Origin: Candidatus Dormiibacterota bacterium
Lineage (GTDB): Bacteria > Chloroflexota > Dormibacteria > Aeolococcales > Aeolococcaceae
Reading direction: 5' to 3'
Assembly: GCA_003136295.1 (NCBI GenBank)
Contig: PLDZ01000216.1
Coordinates: forward strand, 1 to 5,329
DNA: 5,329 nt
Shown in pieces: positions 1 to 5,329 of this stretch (positions within the stretch are counted from its first letter, which is position 1; each line of letters begins with the position of its first letter). The notes below the pieces were generated by a model. The model worked only from the letters and a program-made list of their open reading frames with translations, did not search any database and had not been told where the DNA came from. The position numbers and the translations under genes are program-made.

Positions 1-2172
1 CCAGGAGGTGTGGGGAAGACCAGACTCGCATTGCGGGCCGCAGCCGACCTCTCACGCGGATTTGGGGACGGCGCCTGGCTGGTCGAGCTCGCCGAGGTTC
101 GCGATGCGGCCCTCGTGCCCAACGCCGTGCTCGCGGCAGTTGACCTCCGTGACCAAGCCGGGGTGGAGCCCCTGCAGATCCTGAGGTCCTTCTGGCGGGA
201 GAAACAGTTGTTGCTGGTGTTCGACAACTGCGAGCACGTTCTCGATGCGGCTGCTCAGCTCGTCTCTGAGGCCCTTCGTTCCGCTCCCAACGTGCGCGTG
301 ATCGCCACCAGCCGGGAGCCGCTCCAGGTGGCGGGCGAACACGTGGTGCCCGTCACGCCACTCCAGCTGCCTCGCGATGATGGAACCGAACCGCTCGCCC
401 AGGTGCGAGAGAACGAAGCGGTCGTCCTGTTCACCGAGCGGGCAGCCGCGGCGTCCGGCACGTTCGTCCTCACCGATGTGAACCAGGCAGCTGTGGTTGC
501 CGTGTGCCGGCGCCTCGATGGCCTGCCGCTGGCGATTGAGCTCGCGGCGGTCAGAACCCGGGTCCTCAGCGTGGAGCAGATCCTCGAGCGTCTGCGTGAT
601 CGCTTCGCCCTCCTCACCGGAGGGAGCCGCGCCGCGCTGCCGCGACATCAAACGCTCCGGATGACCATCGACTGGAGCTACGACCTGCTGACGGCGCGTG
701 AACAGCACGTCTTGCGGCGACTCTCCGTTTTCGCCACCCGATTCACGCTCGACGACGTCGAATCGGTGTGCACCGACGGCGAGCTGGCCGCAACCGACAC
801 GTTGGACTTGCTGTCATCCCTGGTCGAGAAATCGCTGCTCATGAAGGAAGACTTCGGGGGCCGTGACTGTTATCGACTCCACGAAACCATGCGCGAGTAC
901 GCCACGGTCAAATTGCGCGACGAACATGAGGACGGCGAACTATCGGAGCGTTGCGTCGACTATTACTGGAAGACGTGTCTGTCGACCGAGGCCGAGGGCC
1001 GGTACCAGCTCCGTGATTGGCTCGCCTGGGTGGAGCTCGAAATCGACAACATTCGAGCGGTACTCCAGCACTGCGTTTCGCACCGAGACCCCGGCCGAGG
1101 GCTCGATGTAGCGGCCTCGTTGCGGTACTACTGGATCACCCACGGAACCACGGAGAGCATTCGCTGGCTGGATCTCCTGTTTGCATCAGGGGAGGCGTCT
1201 CCGCGCACGCAGGTGCGCGCTCTCGTCCTTCGTGGCTGGCTGAGTGTGGTGCAGGCCGACCCTGCAGCCGCCAGGCCATGGCTCGCTCGCGCCATCGCAA
1301 CGGCTCGGGAAACCCGGCAGCCGGCGGAACTGGCGCAGGCACTCTCGGTCGCCGCCAACGCGGAGAACCAGATCGGCAATCCCACAGGTGCCAGCGACCT
1401 TCTGGATGAGGCCGAAGCAATCACTGCTGTTGTCGGCGACTATGCCGCGACCATCGAGCTCGTGCAGGCGCGAGCTGTCCATGCGTTCTTCGCAAATGAC
1501 ATGGACGCCGCCGCAGCGACATCATCGGAGGGCATGCTCCTGAGTCGCGACGCCGGCGACCTCTTTTACCTGGCATCGATGCTCCGCAACGTCGGTGCGA
1601 TTGCCATCACGAAGGGCGACCTTGACGAAGCACACGCGGGTGCCGCCGAGGCATTGCGGGTCGCGCGGCAGTTCGACGACCGGATCGCCGAGTTTTACGT
1701 TCTGGCTGCGATGAGTTGGCTCGCCGCGAGCTCTGGCCAGCCGCGCCTCGCAGCCCGGCTGCTTGGGGCAGCGCAAACCATCGGTGCTGGTGCCGGCGCA
1801 AAGATCGTTGGACCGCATGCGCCATTCCAGACTCAGGCCAGAGAGTCGGCTATACGAGCCCTCGGGGCGGCAAAGTTTGAGGCCGAGTTTGAGGCAGGGA
1901 AACGCTTGGACCGCCAAGCGGCAGTGCGACTGGCGCTCGGTGAATCCGAGCAGAGCGAGGCCGCTGCTTTTTCTGGCACGGACGCCGGACCCCTCGCGAA
2001 GCGGGAAGTCGAGGTCGCGGGATTGGTCGCGGAAGGTCTAAGCAACAAGCAGATCGCAGCCCGGCTGTTCATTTCCGAGCGCACAGTCGCCACCCACGTT
2101 GGTCACATCCTCAACAAGCTTGGCTTCAACTCACGAGCACAGATCGCAGGCTGGATCTCCTCGAATCCTTGA
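1..2172 (+). CDS. LuxR-family transcriptional regulator with STAND/NB-ARC-type ATPase domain (5' end cut by window)
   Basis: This is a large ATP-dependent transcriptional regulator, cytoplasmic and DNA-binding, missing its N-terminus. The first visible codons read PGGVGKTRLA, a Walker A loop. The GTG at position 10 is the Val of that loop and not a start, so translation begins before the window. In the 723 visible codons I see Walker B LLLVFD (Asp at about residue 75), a sensor-like ATSREPL (Arg about 105), the GLPLAIELAA motif (about 174-183), and a winged-helix segment starting near RHQTLRMTIDWSYDLL (about 215-285). A YRLHETMREYA stretch follows, then an Ala-rich TPR-like helical region (about 340-620). 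The C-terminal LuxR helix-turn-helix spans about 665-720, with LAKREVEVAGLVAEGLSNKQ followed by IAARLFISERTVATHV. This order is standard for predicted ATPase/LuxR regulators (COG3903-like), where nucleotide state is thought to gate DNA binding. The ligand and targets cannot be read from sequence. The missing part may be only about 30-40 residues or may include another domain such as a cyclase. Confidence 0.95.
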   Translation, partial: PGGVGKTRLALRAAADLSRGFGDGAWLVELAEVRDAALVPNAVLAAVDLRDQAGVEPLQILRSFWREKQLLLVFDNCEHVLDAAAQLVSEALRSAPNVRVIATSREPLQVAGEHVVPVTPLQLPRDDGTEPLAQVRENEAVVLFTERAAAASGTFVLTDVNQAAVVAVCRRLDGLPLAIELAAVRTRVLSVEQILERLRDRFALLTGGSRAALPRHQTLRMTIDWSYDLLTAREQHVLRRLSVFATRFTLDDVESVCTDGELAATDTLDLLSSLVEKSLLMKEDFGGRDCYRLHETMREYATVKLRDEHEDGELSERCVDYYWKTCLSTEAEGRYQLRDWLAWVELEIDNIRAVLQHCVSHRDPGRGLDVAASLRYYWITHGTTESIRWLDLLFASGEASPRTQVRALVLRGWLSVVQADPAAARPWLARAIATARETRQPAELAQALSVAANAENQIGNPTGASDLLDEAEAITAVVGDYAATIELVQARAVHAFFANDMDAAAATSSEGMLLSRDAGDLFYLASMLRNVGAIAITKGDLDEAHAGAAEALRVARQFDDRIAEFYVLAAMSWLAASSGQPRLAARLLGAAQTIGAGAGAKIVGPHAPFQTQARESAIRALGAAKFEAEFEAGKRLDRQAAVRLALGESEQSEAAAFSGTDAGPLAKREVEVAGLVAEGLSNKQIAARLFISERTVATHVGHILNKLGFNSRAQIAGWISSNP

Positions 2173-2413
2173 CAGAGGCGAACTCGCTCGGTGAAGCAGA
2201 TACACTTCGCCACCAGTGGGGTCGTCGATGCGTTTGATCAGTTCGAGTGTCAGGCCTTTCGCAGGAAATGCAGGCCGGCGGGCGCGCAGCAGCCCGATAA
2301 TCGACTTCGCCTGCGCCCGAGAATATGAAGGATTTGTCTACTGCCCACTTGTGGACACCGCGACCAGCCTCGAATGGATGAAAGGCGAGGCGTCGCGACC
2401 CCGCTAGCTCCTG
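2173..2413. other. Intergenic region between LuxR regulator and MFS gene
   Basis: This 241-base gap separates two co-oriented genes. No gene with a credible start and ribosome binding site is visible on either strand. It holds two small GC-rich hairpins (2253-2296), a CCAC-TT-GTGG inverted repeat at 2345-2354, and on the minus strand an open stretch without a start codon (2131-2337) whose translation looks faintly protein-like. I could not identify a convincing -35/-10 pair. If the transporter has its own promoter, it should lie in the right half of this gap. Confidence 0.6.
2253..2296 (+). terminator. Possible hairpin terminator region after the LuxR gene
   Basis: Two adjacent foldable elements lie about 80 bases after the regulator's stop codon. 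In the first, GGCCTTTC (2253-2260) pairs with GAAA (2265-2268) and GGCC (2273-2276), leaving a GCAG loop and a 4-base bulge. In the second, CGGGC (2279-2283) pairs with GCCCG (2292-2296) across an 8-base loop. There is no downstream T-run, so this is not a classical intrinsic terminator. GC-rich genomes often have such tail-less hairpins, but they also arise by chance. Confidence 0.22.
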
Positions 2414-3625
2414 ATGGGATGCGGCATTGCCAGTAAGTCACGGGTGATACATGGAAGCAGTCTGGCTGGGGAATCTCTGACGCGCCAACGATCCGCGCGG
2501 GGTGCCGTGCTGACCATGTTCTTTGTCAATGGCGCGGCCCTGGCAACATGGCTGTCGCTGATACCGGCGGTGCAGCAGAAGCTCGCGTTGAATGCGAGCG
2601 AGCTCGGCATTGCTCTCCTTGGCGTGGCGGTTGGTGCCGTGATCACCACGCCGTCAACGGGCTGGCTGGTCGGGCGAGCGGGCGGCCGGAGAGTCGTGAC
2701 CCTGGCCGCAATCGTCGGCTGCGTCGTCCTGCCGCTCCTGCCTCTGGCGCCGACGCTACCGGTGCTTACCCTCACCTTAGTCGTCTTTGGCGCTGCGCTC
2801 GGAACGATGGACGTCGCTATGAACATACACGGCTCAGTCGTCGAAGCCTTGTATCAGAGGCCTCTCATGTCGACGTTCCACGGCTTCTACAGCATTGGAG
2901 GGTTCGCGGGCGCACTCACAAGTGGCGCGCTCGCGGCGCTCAGCATCGCACCGTTCGACCGCGCGCTCGGGCCTGCGCTACTTCTAGGTGCCGCCGCCAT
3001 CGCCGCGCACCAGTGGCTTCCACCTACACAGCCGCACACGGCGAGCCGACCACCGAGGGCGCGCGTACGGGTTATGAGGCTGTCCTTGCCAATGGCGGCG
3101 CTCGGACTCATGGCTTTCTGCAGTCTCCTGGCCGAGGGAGCCAGCGGCGACTGGAGCGCCATATACCTCCACAAATCGCTAGGGGCGGACGCAGCCTTCG
3201 CGGCAACTGCATTCGCGGCTTTCTCCGTGGCAATGGCTGTGGGACGCTTGAGCGGCGACTGGCTGACGAGCCGCCTCGGCGCCACTCAGCTATTGCGCAG
3301 CGGAGGTGCCCTCGCTGCTCTCGGCTTGACCGCGACCTTGCTGCTTGGCCGGCCTGCGCTCGCTGTCGGCGCATTCGGTTTGATTGGCCTCGGTCTCGCC
3401 AACGTGGTCCCAACGCTCTTCAGCGCCGCCGGTCGATCGAGATCCCTGGCGCCACGGGTGGCCATTGCCGCAGTCGCGTCAACTGGCTACGCAGGGCTCC
3501 TCGCCGGCCCTCCGTTGATTGGTTTCGTCGCGCAGGCGTTCACCCTCACGCGTGCGTTGATCGTGGTGGTTGTCTGCTGCGCGTTGATCGCACTCCTGGC
3601 GCCGATGGTCCGCCGCTCCGGTTGA
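2414..3625 (+). CDS. MFS transporter, YbjJ-like family
   Basis: This is a major facilitator superfamily membrane transporter of about 400 residues, the usual length, with about 12 hydrophobic helices and a loop of about 20 residues between helices 6 and 7 (about residues 203-222). Family-like signatures are FFVNGAALATWLSLIPAVQ in helix 1, GTMDVAMNIHG at 130-140, STFHGFYSIGGFAGA at 153-167, LLAEGASGDWSAIYL at 238-252, GRLSGDWL at 277-284 (motif A-like) and GLGLANVVPTLFSAAGR at 325-341. These resemble the YbjJ-type branch, whose substrates are mostly unknown, so I assign neither substrate nor direction. The start is uncertain. ATG 2414 gives about 25 residues before the conserved part but has no Shine-Dalgarno sequence at a suitable distance. 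GTG 2444 is also possible. GTG 2507 and ATG 2516 would cut into helix 1 and are unlikely. The gene lies 241 bases after a co-oriented LuxR regulator, so regulation by it is possible. Confidence 0.92.
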   Translation: MGCGIASKSRVIHGSSLAGESLTRQRSARGAVLTMFFVNGAALATWLSLIPAVQQKLALNASELGIALLGVAVGAVITTPSTGWLVGRAGGRRVVTLAAIVGCVVLPLLPLAPTLPVLTLTLVVFGAALGTMDVAMNIHGSVVEALYQRPLMSTFHGFYSIGGFAGALTSGALAALSIAPFDRALGPALLLGAAAIAAHQWLPPTQPHTASRPPRARVRVMRLSLPMAALGLMAFCSLLAEGASGDWSAIYLHKSLGADAAFAATAFAAFSVAMAVGRLSGDWLTSRLGATQLLRSGGALAALGLTATLLLGRPALAVGAFGLIGLGLANVVPTLFSAAGRSRSLAPRVAIAAVASTGYAGLLAGPPLIGFVAQAFTLTRALIVVVVCCALIALLAPMVRRSG

Positions 3626-3822
3626 TCGGCGAGCGTCTCGATGCGACGACTGATGACTTGAACGACCCCGACCGATCCTCGGACGACTGCCTTCTGATCC
3701 GCGCGTGGTGCCGTGGCTGCCCACCAGTCCGAAGGCCGCTCGAAGAGCTTAAGGGGCGGCTCGTACATCGGGCCCCGGGAGAGGCCGACCCGCGATCGAC
3801 CTTGCTCCCGGTGCCGAATCCG
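3626..3822. other. Convergent intergenic region
   Basis: This 197-base stretch lies between the ends of the MFS gene (+) and the beta-helix gene (-). Reading frames crossing it on both strands are extensions of shadow frames of the flanking genes and lack credible starts. Visible structure is limited to the inverted repeat at 3775-3811 and a small GCTC-GAA-GAGC hairpin at 3738-3748. I see no strong terminator directly after the MFS stop codon. Confidence 0.55.
3775..3811 (-). terminator. Inverted repeat just downstream of the beta-helix gene, candidate terminator
   Basis: CCGGGAG (3775-3781) and CTCCCGG (3805-3811) are perfect reverse complements separated by 23 bases. They begin 11 bases after the TAG stop of the minus-strand gene. 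The placement suits transcript termination or 3'-end protection. The long loop and absence of a U-run argue against a classical Rho-independent terminator, and a 7-base GC-rich match can occur by chance in such DNA. Confidence 0.33.
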
Positions 3823-5061
3823 CTATCCGATGTGGTGCGTGGTGACGTTCCTGAACGTGTTGTCGTGGCGATGCGTCGTACCAGTCGTCACGAGCCAGAT
3901 GCCCGTCTGGACGTTGGTGATGTGGTTGTCGGCAATCACCGTTCCGGTGATCGGGGTGGCACCGGGGTCACTGACCACGTCGATGTCTGTGGTGGTGTTG
4001 ACCGGCGTCCCTGGGTCACCGGGGGGCACGCCAAATGCAGGAATGCCGAGTCCATTGTCGCTGAACCAGTTGCCGATCACATGATTGCCGTTGGCGTCGG
4101 CGTCGGGCGAATGGGTGTGTATTGCCACACCGGGCAGTCCATTGCCATCGATCTGGTTTCCTGAGACCAGATTGTCGTAGACACCGGTCCCCGGGCCGCC
4201 GGCAAACAACCCGACACCCGCCGCGCCGTTGCTATTCGATGTGTTGTCGGCGATCGAATTGTCGAAGACGCCCCCTTGCGTGGGCTGGGGAGTGCCCGTC
4301 GCCGATACGGCGTTGCTGTTGTGGCCGGCGAGCGTGATGCCGCAATCCGAGTCGTTATTGACAACCGTGTTGTGGCTGATCGTGTTCCAAGCGGTGGGTC
4401 CAAGCTCGTCGCTCACGAGGATGCCGCCCGTATTTCCGGTAACGTAGTTGTCGCTGATGCGCGAGTGGGTGACCCCCCCCAAGTGGATTGCCTCGCCGCA
4501 GTCACCTGGGGTGTTCCCGTTTGCCGCGCACTCGCCGGTCGCATTGGGCACGAACGCGCCCAGGTCATCGTGGGCAGCGATGTTGCCAGTGATCGTCAGA
4601 TGGTCTCCGACCAACACGATGCCTTCCTGATTTGCGTTCTCGACGGTGAAGCCGTGCACCGTCGATCCCGACGCGTTTCCCTCCGGCATGACCGAGGTCG
4701 GGCTGAGGAAAACCAGGCCGAGCCCGATACCGTTGAAATCGCCGGTGGCATCGATCACCACCCCGGGTGCCGCCGCCTCGAGATCGAGCTTCTTCGTGAC
4801 CGTGATCGTCCCGGCATATGTTCCAGGAGCTACCAGGACAGTGTTTCCCGAGTGAGCCACTGACACCGCATGCGTGACCGTGGCGCACGGTGCGCGTTGG
4901 GTGCAGGCGTTCGTGTCACTGCCGTTGGGAGCGACGTACAAGGTGTGGCCGGACGGGGTCGCACCGGCCGCGGCTACGGATGTGGCGCCTCCTAGAGCAA
5001 AGCCCACTGTCCCGATCGCGGTGAGCAACACCAAAGGTTGCCTCAACAGGGAATGACGCAT
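3823..5061 (-). CDS. Secreted right-handed parallel beta-helix repeat protein
   Basis: This 412-residue protein is predicted to be exported. The N-terminus has a Sec signal peptide: basic MRHSLLRQ, hydrophobic core about residues 9-26, and an Ala-rich cleavage region near SVAAAGA (28-34). The mature protein opens with LYVAPNGSDTNACTQ, APCATV and VLVAPGTYAGTI (about 41-87), the usual entry to NosD/DUF1565-like pectate-lyase-fold proteins. From about 132 to 400 there are Asn/Gly-rich coils typical of PbH1 repeats, such as RISDNYVTGNTGGILV, NTISHNTVVNN and YDNLVSGNQIDGNGLPGV. Five cysteines (53, 59, 178, 188, 240) include two close pairs that could form disulfides outside the cell. I see no catalytic signature, sorting motif or membrane anchor, so the role (carbohydrate binding or processing, or a surface structure) is unknown. 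The frame stays open to 5265, but the start at 5061 is preferred because it gives the signal peptide and has GAGAGAGG nine bases upstream. Codon 194-197 contains a run of eight G. Confidence 0.9.
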   Translation of the reverse strand: MRHSLLRQPLVLLTAIGTVGFALGGATSVAAAGATPSGHTLYVAPNGSDTNACTQRAPCATVTHAVSVAHSGNTVLVAPGTYAGTITVTKKLDLEAAAPGVVIDATGDFNGIGLGLVFLSPTSVMPEGNASGSTVHGFTVENANQEGIVLVGDHLTITGNIAAHDDLGAFVPNATGECAANGNTPGDCGEAIHLGGVTHSRISDNYVTGNTGGILVSDELGPTAWNTISHNTVVNNDSDCGITLAGHNSNAVSATGTPQPTQGGVFDNSIADNTSNSNGAAGVGLFAGGPGTGVYDNLVSGNQIDGNGLPGVAIHTHSPDADANGNHVIGNWFSDNGLGIPAFGVPPGDPGTPVNTTTDIDVVSDPGATPITGTVIADNHITNVQTGIWLVTTGTTHRHDNTFRNVTTHHIG

Positions 5062-5070
5062 TCGCCTAAA

Positions 5071-5078
5071 CCTCTCTC
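5071..5078 (-). promoter_or_regulatory. Ribosome binding site of the beta-helix gene
   Basis: On the minus strand GAGAGAGG lies nine bases before the ATG at 5061. It is a purine-rich Shine-Dalgarno-like sequence at a normal distance. It decides the start, because the longer in-frame extension to 5265 would add 68 Arg-rich, non-signal-like residues before the signal peptide. Confidence 0.75.
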
Positions 5079-5086
5079 GACGGACC

Positions 5087-5103
5087 GGTCGTGACTCACG
5101 ACC
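5087..5103. promoter_or_regulatory. Perfect 17-base palindrome, candidate operator or leader hairpin
   Basis: The sequence GGTCGTGACTCACGACC consists of two perfect 8-base arms around a single C. It ends 8 bases from the ribosome binding site and 25 bases from the start codon of the beta-helix gene. As DNA it has the form of an operator for a dimeric repressor. As RNA it could form a 7-base-pair stem with a 3-base loop beside the ribosome binding site. The symmetry is seen directly and the function is inferred from position. Confidence 0.5.
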
Positions 5104-5329
5104 ACCCCCCGCCGCTTCTGTGGCGCGAACAATACGCGCGGAACGATTAGGCGCGTGCATAAGGTTATGAGTCGGCGACGCCCTGCTGGAGAAGGGGTCG
5201 ACCGCAGGTCGCAAATACCTGCCGCACGCGTGCACGATCAGGTTCGTCGGGACTAGCGAGCTCAAATCTCGAAGCAGAGATGCCTAGCGCACGCCAGCAT
5301 CCGCCAATGATGCTCCTATGCCTTGTCAA
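5104..5329. other. Upstream region of the beta-helix gene, probable promoter region
   Basis: No supported gene is visible. The stretch should contain the promoter of the minus-strand beta-helix gene, but I could not find a -35/-10 pair with acceptable spacing. A TTGACA hexamer on the minus strand at 5324-5329 has no -10 partner at 16-18 bases. The short open frame from ATG 5280 (+) runs off the window after 16 codons and cannot be judged. Confidence 0.45.
5204..5222. repeat. Inverted repeat GCAGGT-N7-ACCTGC upstream of the beta-helix gene
   Basis: Two perfect 6-base arms flank the 7-base spacer CGCAAAT, with arm centres 13 bases apart, and the element lies about 140 bases upstream of the start codon. 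An 8-base palindrome GGTCGACC (5196-5203) directly abuts it. It could be a second regulatory site, but a 6-base arm is short enough to be chance. Confidence 0.25.

Noticed and set aside
10..12. GTG as start codon of the LuxR regulator
   Set aside because: It is the Val inside the Walker A loop (PGGVGKT). Codons 1-9 already encode part of the motif, so the gene continues upstream of the window.
52..708. A 218-codon open frame on the minus strand
   Set aside because: It is antisense to the ATPase domain of the regulator, whose motifs are unmistakable. The minus translation shows no recognisable domain.
2216..2407. A 63-codon open frame on the plus strand in the regulator-transporter gap
   Set aside because: No ribosome binding site, no recognisable domain, and a composition (Ser/Arg-rich) typical of antisense or random GC-rich frames.
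3487..3768. A 93-codon minus-strand frame across the convergent gap and the end of the MFS gene
   Set aside because: The first half reads somewhat protein-like, but there is no Shine-Dalgarno sequence, and the second half is plainly antisense to the MFS transporter.
2548..4164. A 538-codon open frame on the plus strand
   Set aside because: It overlaps most of the MFS gene in another frame and the antisense of the beta-helix gene. Its translation is Arg/Ala/Gly-rich with no domain pattern, while the overlapped genes have clear family signatures. It is a high-GC shadow frame.
5062..5265. N-terminal extension of the beta-helix protein to a start at 5265
   Set aside because: The added 68 residues are Arg-rich and would bury the signal peptide. 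The ATG at 5061 has a good ribosome binding site and places the signal peptide at the N-terminus.
5324..5329. TTGACA on the minus strand as a -35 box
   Set aside because: It touches the window edge, and no TATAAT-like hexamer follows at 16-18 bases.
5280..5329. Start of a gene on the plus strand (ATG 5280, 16 codons)
   Set aside because: Too short to assess before the window ends, with only a weak purine stretch upstream.

Overview
The window is high-GC bacterial DNA with three protein-coding genes that I can support, no RNA genes, no mobile element and no CRISPR array. The GC-rich third codon positions, the ATPase/LuxR regulator architecture and the Sec-type secreted beta-helix protein all fit an actinomycete-like (Actinomycetota) chromosome. 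That placement is an inference from style, because no taxonomic marker gene is present.

Layout. Positions 1-2172 (+) hold a large LuxR-family transcriptional regulator with an NB-ARC/STAND-type ATPase module. The window opens inside its Walker A motif, so its N-terminus is missing. Positions 2173-2413 are a 241-base gap with small GC-rich hairpins and a weak hint of an eroded reading frame on the minus strand. Positions 2414-3625 (+) encode a 12-helix MFS transporter of the YbjJ-like type, whose true start is unclear. Positions 3626-3822 are a short convergent intergenic region containing an inverted repeat just past the end of the third gene. Positions 3823-5061 (-) encode a secreted right-handed parallel beta-helix protein with a clear signal peptide and a good ribosome binding site. 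Positions 5062-5329 are its upstream region, with a perfect 17-base palindrome 25 bases before the start codon and a second, shorter inverted repeat further upstream.

How they relate. The regulator and transporter are co-oriented but separated by 241 bases, so co-regulation is possible but not shown. The beta-helix gene faces them on the other strand and is probably an independent unit with its own control region. Nothing here amounts to a clearly new biological system. The most checkable unusual items are the 17-base palindrome next to the beta-helix gene's ribosome binding site, the run of eight G inside that gene, and the possible gene remnant between the regulator and the transporter.
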